Shown here piece by piece: positions 25,854-34,654 of a stretch of DNA of 44,162 bases. The translations under genes were made by a program, and so were the position numbers. Below the pieces are notes generated by a model, which saw only the letters and a list, made by a program, of their open reading frames with translations, searched no databases and was not told the DNA's origin. The first letter of the stretch is position 1, and every line of letters begins with the position of its first letter. The stretch lies in contig CAMJTU010000034.1 in the NCBI GenBank assembly GCA_946408825.1, forward strand, positions 1 through 44,162, given 5' to 3'. Source of the stretch: an uncultured Planctomycetaceae bacterium (GTDB lineage: Bacteria; Planctomycetota; Planctomycetia; Pirellulales; Thermoguttaceae).

Positions 25854-26673
25854 CGACAATGAAGAAATCCAATCGCAATTGACGCCTACTTCGATTAATA
25901 GGTCGGGACTTAATGAACTTCGTTCCGAGGCTCGTCAAATAGTTGAAAAGGCGCAGTCGGCAGTCGCTCAACTTAAGACTGAAACTCTTGAGGCGTTGCG
26001 TCAAGAGCGTAAAGCGCTTGAGGAACGGGCTATCGCTCTTGAGAACGCGCGTAAACAGTTAGATGCAGACACGAGCGAACTTGAACGGCGTTACCGCGAG
26101 ATGGAAACGAATGCTTTTGAGGAAGCCAGACAAAGGGGACTAGAAAAAGGCGTTGAGGAGGGACGCAAAAAAGGATTTATCGAAGGAAGTAAAGAGGCGA
26201 GAAATGCGTTTGAGAGTAAGGTAGCCGATGAAGTTGCTCTTCGCGTCGCCAAAGCGTGTGAAGTTGCGACTGCTCCAATTATTAAACTTGTCGACGAAAT
26301 GAAGGGGAAGCGCCAAGCGCTTTTGCGCAATTGGGAAGAAAATATCCTTCAGATTAGCGCGGCAATAGCTTTCCAAGCAATCATGCGAGAACCGACGCTT
26401 CTTCGGGAAGCGCCTCTTGATCTTTTACGCGAAGCTCTTGATTTGGCGATGAATTGTTCGACGCTTAAGATTCGTATGAATCCACGCGACGTCGCAAATC
26501 TCGGCGATTCTATTAAAGCTATTTTGGAAGAGACCGGAAATCTCGCTAAATCTGAACTTGTCTCGGATCCGAAGATTACGACTGGCGGTTGTCTTGTGGA
26601 GACGTCTCTCGGGGTTGTCGACGAACGCCTTGAATCTAGGCTCGAACGAATTGTCGACGAATTGTCAGAGTAA
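25846..26673 (+). CDS. fliH: FliH-like export ATPase regulator
   Basis: FliH binds the FliI ATPase, holds it at the export apparatus and restrains its activity. The 275-residue product has a long coiled coil (about 20-110) and then the hallmark glycine-repeat helix, five glycines spaced every four residues within RGLEKGVEEGRKKGFIEG. The C-terminal domain (about 150-275) keeps VSDPKITTGGCLVETSLGVVDERLE, the family's most conserved stretch (also in SctL/YscL and V/F-ATPase peripheral stalks). ATG 25846 overlaps the fliG-like stop by 8 bases, implying translational coupling; TTG 25831 is an in-frame alternative. Confidence 0.85.
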   Translation: MINDNEEIQSQLTPTSINRSGLNELRSEARQIVEKAQSAVAQLKTETLEALRQERKALEERAIALENARKQLDADTSELERRYREMETNAFEEARQRGLEKGVEEGRKKGFIEGSKEARNAFESKVADEVALRVAKACEVATAPIIKLVDEMKGKRQALLRNWEENILQISAAIAFQAIMREPTLLREAPLDLLREALDLAMNCSTLKIRMNPRDVANLGDSIKAILEETGNLAKSELVSDPKITTGGCLVETSLGVVDERLESRLERIVDELSE

Positions 26674-26716
26674 CTCTTGTCGTAATTGAAGCGCGTGCAT
26701 GAGGAAGCAGAGAATC

Positions 26717-28042
26717 ATGAATTCGTCGAATTTTCTAAACCACATTCTTGAACAGATCCAAAGCGTTGCGCCCGCGCGGATTATAGGCAGTGTTGTTAGA
26801 ACAGAAGGCACGACGATTTCCGCAGTCGGATTTCCCGCGCCAATAGGTTCGATTGCACGTGTTGAACGTCACGACGATTCAGACGAACTTCTAGCCGAGG
26901 TCATCGGATTCCGCGATAATCTGACATTGCTTTATTCGTACTCTGACTTAAGAGGCGTACGTAGAGGCGCTAAAATTGAAATTCATAAAACGACCCCCTG
27001 GCTGTCCGTTGGCGACGAACTTCTTGGTCGTGTTTTAGACGCTTTTGGAAGAACAATAGACTCAGGTCCCGCTCCCGTTTTAACCTCGCGTATACGTTAC
27101 GACAACGACGCGCCAGATCCTTTCTCACGTCCTCGTATCCAATCCGTCCTATCGACTGGGGTTCGGGCAATTGATGGAATTTTAACTTGCGGTCAGGGAC
27201 AGCGACTTGGCATATTTGCAGGTTCTGGAGTAGGGAAAAGCGTAACTCTTGGCATGATGACTCGTTATACTGACGCAGACGTCGTCGTCGTCGGTTTGAT
27301 TGGCGAACGAGGTCGCGAGGTCAATGATTTTCTCGAACGCGAACTCGGGGTGGAGGGGCGGCGGAAAAGCGTCGTCGTTGTCTCTACTTCGAACGAACCG
27401 CCGATGATGCGGGTTCGAGCAGCCTATGCCGCTATGGCTGTCGCCGAATATTTTCGCGATCAAGGGAAAAACGTGTTGTTTCTTATGGATTCTCTTACGC
27501 GTTTCGCCATGGCGCAGCGTGAAATTGGGCTTGCGGCAGGAGAACCGCCGACGACTCGTGGTTATACCCCAAGCGTTTTCGCTTTGCTTCCAAAACTTGT
27601 TGAGCGTGCAGGACGTACAAATATAGGAAGTATAACGGCGTTCTTTACAGTTTTAGTTGAGGGCGACGATAAACAAGATCCTATTTGCGACGCTGTGCGT
27701 GGACTTCTAGACGGACATATTTGGCTTTCAAGAAAACTTAGCGGACGCGGTTTTTATCCCGCGATTGACATTCTTGAAAGCATTAGTCGACTAGCGAACG
27801 TAATCTGTTCTGAAGAACATACCCGCCTCGCCAGCGAATTACGACGCTTGACGGGGGTTTACACGGACGCCGAAGATTTGATCTCAGTCGGCGCCTATAG
27901 AAAAGGAAGTTCAGCGGAAATTGATCGGGCGATAGATATGAAACCCAAAATCGACGCCTTTTTACGTCAGCAGGTGAACGAACGATCGAGCTTTGACGAG
28001 ACTCTCAGAAGTCTTCGCGATTTGTTTGGCGACGAACGCTAG
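26717..28042 (+). CDS. fliI: FliI/SctN-type export ATPase
   Basis: Hexameric ATPase that unfolds and delivers substrates to type III export gates. The 441-residue product is full length. The Walker A is GIFAGSGVGKSV, the catalytic GLIGERGREVNDF follows, the Walker B is VLFLMDSLTRFAMAQREI, and GEPPTTRGYTPSVFALLPKLVERAG is the strongly conserved FliI/SctN stretch. The C-terminal helical domain is present. ATG 26717 is preferred over ATG 26699 because the GAGG upstream sits at suitable distance. It is last in the operon. Sequence alone does not separate flagellar from virulence-type ATPases with certainty, but the FliF and FliG partners favour the flagellar branch. Confidence 0.95.
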   Translation: MNSSNFLNHILEQIQSVAPARIIGSVVRTEGTTISAVGFPAPIGSIARVERHDDSDELLAEVIGFRDNLTLLYSYSDLRGVRRGAKIEIHKTTPWLSVGDELLGRVLDAFGRTIDSGPAPVLTSRIRYDNDAPDPFSRPRIQSVLSTGVRAIDGILTCGQGQRLGIFAGSGVGKSVTLGMMTRYTDADVVVVGLIGERGREVNDFLERELGVEGRRKSVVVVSTSNEPPMMRVRAAYAAMAVAEYFRDQGKNVLFLMDSLTRFAMAQREIGLAAGEPPTTRGYTPSVFALLPKLVERAGRTNIGSITAFFTVLVEGDDKQDPICDAVRGLLDGHIWLSRKLSGRGFYPAIDILESISRLANVICSEEHTRLASELRRLTGVYTDAEDLISVGAYRKGSSAEIDRAIDMKPKIDAFLRQQVNERSSFDETLRSLRDLFGDER

Positions 28043-28047
28043 AGTGA

Positions 28048-28077
28048 TTCGCGCGTTTGCAACTCCTAACGCGCGAA
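28048..28077. terminator. Hairpin between convergent fliI and pyrF
   Basis: A perfect 10-base stem (TTCGCGCGTT/AACGCGCGAA) with a 10-base loop lies between the two convergent stops. T-runs are lacking, so strength is uncertain. Confidence 0.5.
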
Positions 28078-28101
28078 CGCTCGTCGAACTTAATAGGTTA
28101 A

Positions 28102-29037
28102 TTACAGCTTACTGACGGTCGTTTCTGCTGTAAGAGCAGAAATCATGTCGCGGGTTGCGGCTTCAACTGCGTTTTCCCAATATTTTTCGCCAAATTTTTC
28201 GCTATATGCGTCAGAACGGAAAGCGAAAATGACGCCCCGCGAGTTGTTGATAATTGCGCCAAGACCGTTTTCATCAAACGCTCCTGCCACGTCTTTGGCC
28301 CCGCCGCCCTGACTTCCATAACCCGGAACGAGAAACCATGATCGCGGCGCTGCGGCGCGTAGCTCTGCAAGTTGTTCAGGCCAAGTTGCGCCGACCACGG
28401 CTCCGATATTGCCATAACCACACTTCGTCATGGTCTTCTGAACGCTCTCGAGAGCAAGGCTTTCGACATAGGAACAAACATGACGATAAAGAGGAACGCC
28501 GTCTACGAGTAGATCCTGAAACTTAGCACCTCCCTTGTTTGACGTCTTAACAAGAATGAAGAGACCGCCGCCACGTTTGTTTGCGACGTCGACGAATGGC
28601 GTTAGGCTATCGTCGCCGAGATAGGGACTTACTGTCAAAGCGTCTGCGCCCCAAGGACTTGAAAAATTGGGACCTATGAGTCCGTTGGCATACGCAGTCG
28701 CCGTTGAGCCAATGTCGTTACGTTTTGCGTCGAGGATCACGAGCAACCCTTTTTCTGAAGCATATCGAATGATATTGGCAAGACACTGCATACCTAGAGG
28801 ACCGTATTGTTCAAAGAATGCGCTCTGGGGCTTAACAGCTGGCACAAGCGGCGAAACGACGTCGACGACTCCCTTGCAGAAACATTCGAAAACGTCAGCA
28901 ACGTCTTTAGGATTATTCTCTGACTTACCCTCTTTGAGTTTATCAGGAATCTGGGCCCATCGGGGGTCGAGACCAACAAGGACAGGGTTTTTCTTGTGAC
29001 GAATTTGATACGCTAATCGGTCGGAAAAGGGTTGCAT
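28102..29037 (-). CDS. pyrF: Orotidine 5'-phosphate decarboxylase, group 2
   Basis: Makes UMP from OMP in pyrimidine synthesis. The 311-residue length and the motif VILDAKRNDIGSTATAYA (catalytic Asp-Lys-Asp set in DAKRND) place it in the longer group found in actinobacteria, planctomycetes and myxobacteria. Also visible are VGLDPRW near the N-terminus, AVKPQSAFFEQYG, TVSPYLGDDSL and the phosphate-loop region LVPGYGSQGG. All catalytic residues are present. No other pyr genes are adjacent; the YdjM-like gene upstream is 54 bases away and may be co-transcribed. Confidence 0.96.
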   Translation of the reverse strand: MQPFSDRLAYQIRHKKNPVLVGLDPRWAQIPDKLKEGKSENNPKDVADVFECFCKGVVDVVSPLVPAVKPQSAFFEQYGPLGMQCLANIIRYASEKGLLVILDAKRNDIGSTATAYANGLIGPNFSSPWGADALTVSPYLGDDSLTPFVDVANKRGGGLFILVKTSNKGGAKFQDLLVDGVPLYRHVCSYVESLALESVQKTMTKCGYGNIGAVVGATWPEQLAELRAAAPRSWFLVPGYGSQGGGAKDVAGAFDENGLGAIINNSRGVIFAFRSDAYSEKFGEKYWENAVEAATRDMISALTAETTVSKL

Positions 29038-29090
29038 TTCTCGTAAATGTACATCTAGATTTGGCGGTTATGATTAACGAATTGGTTAGG

Positions 29091-30155
29091 TTACTCTGTT
29101 TTTGTTGTTTCTAGGTTATTGGGATTAGGCGTGTTCATGCTGTTCCAGTTGACGACGTCCAAAAGAGTAACTTTATTTTCTCCCTCCGGAGTAATCTCAG
29201 TCCCAGATTCCTCACTATTCGTCTCCGAATCGTCAGAAAGAGAAAGCAAGTTTTCTAACTCTTGCCATTTAACGTTGTTGTCAGCGCCGGGCGATAAAAC
29301 GAGATCGTTTTCTGCAACCCATTGAACTACGGAAAGGTCAAATTGAGTAGGGTAAACGGCACGAATTCTATCAACGGCCGCTTTCCCACGCAGTTCTGAA
29401 ACGTTTGCGTCGCCTAGTTGTGAGAGCATGGTTTGAACGTTCATTGCCAGATTCCCAAGAAACACGACGACGCAGTAGAAGAATATAGTAGAGCCAAAAT
29501 GTTTGAAGTCAATTAGTTTTAGCGCAGTTCCGAAGGATTTTTTTACGGCGAATGATTTCGCGTGTTTCTTTTTCTTTGTTCGTGACGAGGAGGCTCCGTC
29601 GTAGTATTGGGATTGACCAGAGTTTGGATAGTGAGACGATGAGGACGAGTTTTCTGTTTTGATAAGTCTGGCGCTCGATAATTCGTCTAGCGTTAGATGA
29701 AGCATAACGCCCAGAAAGATGCAAACCGCCTTAAAAAACCTCAACTGAGTCGAACCTGATGAAACGATAAATATTAGCTCGCCACATATGACGCCAAAGG
29801 GAATGCTATGAAACATTCCCCTATGCACCGAGAACTTTTGGACTACCGTCCCCGCGCCATAAAAAAGGGCAAAGTACGCGAACGCCCCTATTAATAAAAC
29901 TGTTTCTGGTCGGAGCATAAAATCACGAAGACGACATGCCAGCAAGAGCGCCGCCGAACCTGAAATTGCCGTCATGCAACGTTTATGAGCCGTGCTTTTA
30001 TCACTATCAATGTCAGGTAGAATGCTTCCGAGCGCACAAAGGAAACCTCCAAAAAGAGCCTCGGAGAGAGGCGCGTGACTTCCAACCTTGGCGACGAAAC
30101 CTAAGCCAACGCCAAGAGCGACGCCCCACGTTAGATGAGTGTTATAACCAGGCAT
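29091..30155 (-). CDS. YdjM-like metal-dependent membrane hydrolase (DUF457 type)
   Basis: A 354-residue inner-membrane protein. The histidine/aspartate motifs of the family appear in order: NTHLTWG (residues 5-11), LPDIDSD (about 45), HRGMFHSIPFG (about 115) and MLHLTLDELSS (about 155), set among four to five hydrophobic segments; in E. coli the relative YdjM is an SOS-controlled protein of unknown substrate. After about residue 165 the protein has a Ser/Lys-rich cytoplasmic linker, another membrane helix (about 217-240) and an acidic C-terminal domain unlike known relatives. It lies just upstream of pyrF on the same strand. Confidence 0.8.
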   Translation of the reverse strand: MPGYNTHLTWGVALGVGLGFVAKVGSHAPLSEALFGGFLCALGSILPDIDSDKSTAHKRCMTAISGSAALLLACRLRDFMLRPETVLLIGAFAYFALFYGAGTVVQKFSVHRGMFHSIPFGVICGELIFIVSSGSTQLRFFKAVCIFLGVMLHLTLDELSSARLIKTENSSSSSHYPNSGQSQYYDGASSSRTKKKKHAKSFAVKKSFGTALKLIDFKHFGSTIFFYCVVVFLGNLAMNVQTMLSQLGDANVSELRGKAAVDRIRAVYPTQFDLSVVQWVAENDLVLSPGADNNVKWQELENLLSLSDDSETNSEESGTEITPEGENKVTLLDVVNWNSMNTPNPNNLETTKTE

Positions 30156-30441
30156 GGCGATGGAAACCTACAGTTCAATATATTGACGTTATTCCAAGTT
30201 TGCTGGGACAATCAGCTTTTAACCAAATGGAGGAGAGCGACTGCGAGCACAAACAGCGAATTGAGGGCACTATACATATTTATCGTCCTTATGGCAATAG
30301 GCTGTTTTAACGATATTTCTAACATTGACGGATTTTTCAGAATTAACTAAAATTGGGTTGAGCGCGGCTGTCGAAAGTCCAAACGTCGCGTTCTATAGAA
30401 TGGAAAGAGAAAAGAGTATCGTATCGCGCAGGATCGTCGTC

Positions 30442-31590
30442 ATGTCAGGAGCGTTAAATCCCTTCGATCTATTTGTTTTAGTCGTCTTGGCGCTGGCGAC
30501 TTTCTGGGGGGGGATGCGAGGAATCGTTTCTCAGGTAACGTCGATTCTCTCTTGGCTCGCGAGCGCATATATTGCAACTCACTATTATTTTATCGTCGCC
30601 AAGTTTATGAATACTTCCTATGCGCACTACAAACCGCTTGCGATGATAGTAACGTTTATCGTTTCCGCCCTCTTGATCCGTATCGCGTCAGGCGTTGTGA
30701 AGAATATGATTTCACTCGCAGGATTGAAGGAATTTGATCGGCAGATGGGCGCTGCGCTTGGACTTTTCAAAGGCGTGGTTCTCTGTCTACTTGTGACGTT
30801 CGTTTTCGTTATTTTCAGCGACTCGACCCGGTCTATTATCGAGAAATCAAAGTCAGGGCCTTACCTTACCGCTTTTATTTCACAAATCCAACGACGTCTT
30901 CCCGAATCAGAACTCACCAGTCGATTTCTCGCTTATGCTGGCGCTATTGAGCAGGAAAAAGTCAGCGTTAGCGACGGAACGGAGTCAAAATCGATTACGA
31001 ACGAGGTTCGTGATCTTAAGAAATACCTGATTTCAAAAGTCCTTTCGGACGCGGCTTCTGACATTGTCGCGGAAGCGGAGGAAGGCGATGTGAAAGATTC
31101 GGAGAATGTGATAGACTCGTTCTTTCAGGCGGCTACTTCATCTGTAAACCGCTTGAAAGATTCTGTTTCTCAAGGGTTTTCGACAGACGTGTCTTTGCCT
31201 TTGACCTCAACGAGAAACGTCGATACCATCGTCGATAGTACCGATTATTCGAGCCGCGGATATGACGAGTATCCTCGTAGTGAAGCAATGCCGTCGCCAA
31301 GTTCTCCGCAATTTGTAACTAGTGACGAGCGCGCTCTCTATTCGCCGCCTGTTCAGTCTAGCGCCGACGACCTGACAACGAGTCCAGAAGAGGATATGAC
31401 GGGGCTTTCGGCGTTTTTTAAGTCGATAGGAGGGGGGTACGGCGCTAGAAATAACGGCAGTCAAAGTGTTGGCTCTCCCCCTGCTTCGCAGAACCGTTCG
31501 GGAGTTTCTCATTCATACGACGCCGACGCTTCTCGTTCGCGTCTGAACTTAAGAACTTATACGATCGAAACGTCGCCTTCTAATTTCTGA
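30442..31590 (+). CDS. CvpA-family membrane protein with long C-terminal tail
   Basis: CvpA proteins are four-helix inner-membrane proteins linked in E. coli to colicin V production and envelope-stress tolerance. The first 165 residues fit well: NPFDLFVLVVLALATFWGGMRGIVSQ, then SWLASAYIATHYYFIVAKF, and LIRIASGVVKNMISLAGLKEFDRQMGAALGLFKGVVLCLL. The following 215 residues are hydrophilic, rich in Ser, Asp and Pro, with no recognisable domain. The start is set at ATG 30442 rather than an upstream in-frame start at 30325, because AGGA lies 9 bases before it and the first helix starts eight residues later. Its promoter should lie between it and the divergent YdjM-like gene. Confidence 0.82.
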   Translation: MSGALNPFDLFVLVVLALATFWGGMRGIVSQVTSILSWLASAYIATHYYFIVAKFMNTSYAHYKPLAMIVTFIVSALLIRIASGVVKNMISLAGLKEFDRQMGAALGLFKGVVLCLLVTFVFVIFSDSTRSIIEKSKSGPYLTAFISQIQRRLPESELTSRFLAYAGAIEQEKVSVSDGTESKSITNEVRDLKKYLISKVLSDAASDIVAEAEEGDVKDSENVIDSFFQAATSSVNRLKDSVSQGFSTDVSLPLTSTRNVDTIVDSTDYSSRGYDEYPRSEAMPSPSSPQFVTSDERALYSPPVQSSADDLTTSPEEDMTGLSAFFKSIGGGYGARNNGSQSVGSPPASQNRSGVSHSYDADASRSRLNLRTYTIETSPSNF

Positions 31591-31645
31591 TCTGAATATG
31601 TGAGAATTCTGAGTTAAGGGAAAGAAAGTGAAACCTGGCTCGTGA

Positions 31646-31687
31646 GAAAAACAAAAACGCCCCGCCAAGATTCATGGCGGGACGTTT
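31646..31687 (-). terminator. Terminator of tRNA-Ser
   Basis: On the minus strand a GC-rich stem (CCCGCC/GGCGGG extended by AAACG/CGTTT with one bulge) is followed by a T-rich run. It lies 31 bases past the tRNA and is close to the cvpA-like stop, so it may also serve that gene. Confidence 0.75.
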
Positions 31688-31717
31688 GTCGAGTTTTAAA
31701 ACTTTACAGAAGTAAAG

Positions 31718-31799
31718 CGGAGGACAAGGGGCTCGAACCCTCAACCGGCAAGCCGGCGCCTGATTTCGAGTCAGGTTGCTAACCATTCGCGTATCCTCC
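31718..31799 (-). tRNA. tRNA-Ser(CGA)
   Basis: Class II cloverleaf of 82 bases with acceptor GGAGGAT/GTCCTCC, anticodon stem CCTGA/TCAGG, loop CTCGAAA (anticodon CGA), long variable arm CCGGC-TT-GCCGG, and discriminator G as expected for serine. CCA is not encoded. Confidence 0.95.
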
Positions 31800-31813
31800 T
31801 CGAAAGCGTGCCC

Positions 31814-31841
31814 ATTCTAACTTGAATTACTCGTTTGGCAA
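31814..31841 (-). promoter_or_regulatory. Predicted sigma-70 promoter of tRNA-Ser
   Basis: On the minus strand TTGCCA and TAGAAT are 16 bases apart, ending 15 bases before the tRNA 5' end. The spacing matches that of the tRNA-Ala promoter. Confidence 0.65.
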
Positions 31842-31995
31842 GCGCCTTTTTCCTTTTTTTGAACATTTGGCTTCTCTTTTAACGGCGCTGTTTCATGCGA
31901 AGTCGACGTCGTGTTATTTTCTGTTAGAATGTCGCTTAGGCGCTGGGCGATTGTTTCCTCGTGTTTTATTTTAACCTGGTAAATTTCTGTAGAAA

Positions 31996-32901
31996 ATGTA
32001 CAACGATAAAATAGAGAGATATTCCTTTTCAGGGGACGATAGTTCTGAGGAAGATTACGTCAGTCTTCCTAAATTCGTTAATTCAGACGTCGTACCGAGG
32101 TTCAACATCGTTTATGAAAATGGTCCGACAATCGTCGTTAATAAGCAACCTGGCGTTCTGACACAAGCGCCTCCTTATGTCGACTCAATTGAGGCGCGTG
32201 TAAGGGAATATTTCAATCTTCGTGACGGACGAGTAGGGAAACGTTATTTAGGGTTGCCGCATCGGCTCGATCGTCCAGCCTCTGGGCTGTTGGTTATGGC
32301 GCGCCATGTTCGTGCTGCTCGTCGTCTTTCCGATCAGTTTCAAGAACGTTCCGTGACAAAAAAATATTGGGCGCTTGTCGGAGGAAACGTTTCAGAAGAT
32401 CAAGGCGCTTGGTATGACTATATGCGTAAAATTCCAGGAAGAGCCGAGTCTGAAATCGTCTCTCCATCACGACCAGACGCTCGTGAAGCAATTCTGCATT
32501 TTCGCGTGTTAAAACGTTTCAAAAAGATTACATGGTTAGAGATTGAATTAGAGACAGGTCGTACTCATCAAATACGTTTGCAATGTGCCTCTCGTGGTTT
32601 TCCGCTTCTTGGCGACGAACTTTATGGTTCCACAATTCCCTTTGGGGAGCAATTCGAGGACGTTCGTGAACGTGCCATTGCTCTCCATTCTCGCGAGTTA
32701 AGCTTTGTTGATTTTCTACTTAAAGAGCGAGTGACTCTTCACGCGCCTCTTTATTCGGCTTGGCGCGATTGGGTAGACGTTCCCGAAGGTGAAACTTTCG
32801 TGGAAGAAATGTTTCTTACGCCTCGACCTTTCACTACGAAGATTTTTGGCAACGATTCAGATTCCCCAACCTTACCTCGTTCTGGCGTCAAGGAATCCTA
32901 G
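31996..32901 (+). CDS. RluA/RluD-family pseudouridine synthase
   Basis: Converts specific uridines in rRNA or tRNA to pseudouridine. The 301-residue protein has the catalytic motif LPHRLDRPASGLLVMA with the nucleophile Asp92, the lead-in IVYENGPTIVVNKQPGVLTQ, and the downstream ELETGRTHQIRLQCASRGFPLLGDELYG that defines the RluA group. There is no S4 RNA-binding domain at the N-terminus, so it is nearer to RluA/RluC-type short forms than to RluD; the target site cannot be predicted. ATG 31996 is the first start in frame and lacks a clear ribosome site. Confidence 0.92.
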   Translation: MYNDKIERYSFSGDDSSEEDYVSLPKFVNSDVVPRFNIVYENGPTIVVNKQPGVLTQAPPYVDSIEARVREYFNLRDGRVGKRYLGLPHRLDRPASGLLVMARHVRAARRLSDQFQERSVTKKYWALVGGNVSEDQGAWYDYMRKIPGRAESEIVSPSRPDAREAILHFRVLKRFKKITWLEIELETGRTHQIRLQCASRGFPLLGDELYGSTIPFGEQFEDVRERAIALHSRELSFVDFLLKERVTLHAPLYSAWRDWVDVPEGETFVEEMFLTPRPFTTKIFGNDSDSPTLPRSGVKES

Positions 32902-33063
32902 TGTTTCTGAAACTATTCGGTATTCTCTATCTTTGTTCTTAAATCAGTGTGACGTGACGTTCGATAGGGATTTTAGGGGTATTTTGGCGTTATGAAAAAA
33001 GTATTTTTAAACTTGGGACGATTGACAGGGACTTCGTTGACCGGGAAAATGACGCTATGAGGT

Positions 33064-33091
33064 TTGACGTCGATATAGAGAATACTATGAC
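33064..33091 (+). promoter_or_regulatory. Possible promoter of the lutB-like gene
   Basis: TTGACG and TATGAC lie 16 bases apart, about 75 bases before the lutB-like ATG. The -10 match is moderate. Confidence 0.35.
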
Positions 33092-33167
33092 GTCATGTTC
33101 GAGACAATCTTTCCGTTATCAATGGTTTTAATGTTATGTCGCAAGACTATTTTTTAGGAGTCGAGAC

Positions 33168-34589
33168 ATGTCGATGACGATGTTGCCAGTTCTTCAAGGC
33201 GCTGAATTTTGGTCAGATAAAACGAAAGAATTGGCAGAACCCGACAAAAACGCGTCTCCGTCTCTTGCAATCACGGCAGAACAGAGCGCTCAGTCAAGTC
33301 TTTCCCTTTGCTGGGGACTTAAACAATGGCCGAACTGGCGTGAATCCGCCAAATTGATTAAGGATTATGGACTTGCTCGACTTGACGAAACATTGGTTCA
33401 GTTTGAAGAGAACCTCGTCAGAAAAGGCGTTAAGGTCTATTGGGCAAAAGACGCCGAGGAAGCCAATAGAATTGTCCTTGAAATTGCAAAAGAGAACAAC
33501 GTTCGCACCGTTGTTAAAGCAAAGTCGATGGTCTCTGAAGAACTTGCTCTTAACCGAGCTTTTGAGTCTATTGGCGTCAAATCCCTAGAAACTGACCTCG
33601 GCGAATACATCGTCCAGTTGCTTGGACAAAGACCGACGCACATTGTTACGCCCGCAACTCACTTGAGCGCAGAAGAAATCGGGCGTAAGTTTTCCGAAAA
33701 GCTTGGCGTTCCTTACACGGCTGAACACGAGAAACTAACGCAGATCGCACATGATAAGTTACGTCATGAATTTGTCAACGCCGATATGGGAATGTCTGGA
33801 GCCAACTTTGGCATTGCCGACACAGGGTCTCTTTGTCTTGTTGAAAATGAAGGAAATATAGGTCTTTCGACGACTTGTCCAAAACTGCATGTGGCGCTTA
33901 TTGGCATAGAAAAAATTATTCCCAGTTCAAAATACATTCCGCTTTTCCTGAACATGTTGCCGCGGATGGGCACTGGACAGAAGCTTACTTCGTACACCCA
34001 TATATTCAACGCTCCGACAGACGGTCGCGATATGCGCGTCGTTATTGTCGACAACGGTCGCACAAACGCGCTTGCTTCTCCCGATACACGGAACGTTCTC
34101 CGTTGTATTCGTTGCGGGGTTTGCATGACGAACTGTCCCGTTTATCGGCATGTTGGCGGCTGGGCTTACGGTTGGGTGTATCCTGGTCCTCTTGGAGCAG
34201 TTCTTACGCCACAACTTTTAGGGGTTCAGACGGCCGGTAAACTTCCATTTGCCTCGTCTTTGTGTGGCGCTTGTTCCCAGATTTGTCCCGTTAAGGTCGA
34301 TCTTGCACACAGTCTTGTGCGCTTGCGAGCTAAAGCGATTGAAACTGAGTCAAAGTCGCCTGCGAAAACGCGCGTCGACTCTTTTATGTGGAAGACTTTT
34401 TCTCTTTTCATGCAGTCTTCCTGCGGCTATTCGTTAATGATGTTTGGACTTCGTGTCGGAACTAAATTTGCGTCTCTCCTACCTCGTTCCATTCACCCTT
34501 CGTATCTCGGCGCTTGGACACGTGCTCGCGAGATACCTATTAGTCATGGGACCTTCCGAAATTGGTGGCGCAAAAATCACAGAAATTGA
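33168..34589 (+). CDS. lutB: LutB-like iron-sulfur protein (lactate utilisation type)
   Basis: LutB with LutA and LutC oxidises L-lactate to pyruvate in the cytoplasm. The 473-residue product has the LUD/YkgF domain (about 50-300) with SGANFGIADTGSLCLVENEGN and the ferredoxin pair: CIRCGVCMTNCPVY (Cys313, 316, 319, 323) and CGACSQICPV (Cys366, 369, 373). All cysteines expected for two 4Fe-4S clusters are present. The C-terminal 80 residues match the LutB end domain. Unusually, neither lutA nor lutC is adjacent; the next gene is cdsA-like, 65 bases on. The N-terminus is slightly longer than usual; ATG 33168 is preceded by TTTAGGAG 10 bases away, so the start is credible. Confidence 0.88.
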   Translation: MSMTMLPVLQGAEFWSDKTKELAEPDKNASPSLAITAEQSAQSSLSLCWGLKQWPNWRESAKLIKDYGLARLDETLVQFEENLVRKGVKVYWAKDAEEANRIVLEIAKENNVRTVVKAKSMVSEELALNRAFESIGVKSLETDLGEYIVQLLGQRPTHIVTPATHLSAEEIGRKFSEKLGVPYTAEHEKLTQIAHDKLRHEFVNADMGMSGANFGIADTGSLCLVENEGNIGLSTTCPKLHVALIGIEKIIPSSKYIPLFLNMLPRMGTGQKLTSYTHIFNAPTDGRDMRVVIVDNGRTNALASPDTRNVLRCIRCGVCMTNCPVYRHVGGWAYGWVYPGPLGAVLTPQLLGVQTAGKLPFASSLCGACSQICPVKVDLAHSLVRLRAKAIETESKSPAKTRVDSFMWKTFSLFMQSSCGYSLMMFGLRVGTKFASLLPRSIHPSYLGAWTRAREIPISHGTFRNWWRKNHRN

Positions 34590-34654
34590 AGTAATGAACA
34601 GTCTTTTCTTGGTCGCGATGATTTTCACTCGTTGCGTTTGAGGTTAGCGACGTT

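Noticed and set aside
29936..30310. 124-codon plus-strand frame opposite the YdjM-like gene
   Set aside because: Antisense to conserved His/Asp motifs of the YdjM-like protein; no ribosome site or recognisable domain.
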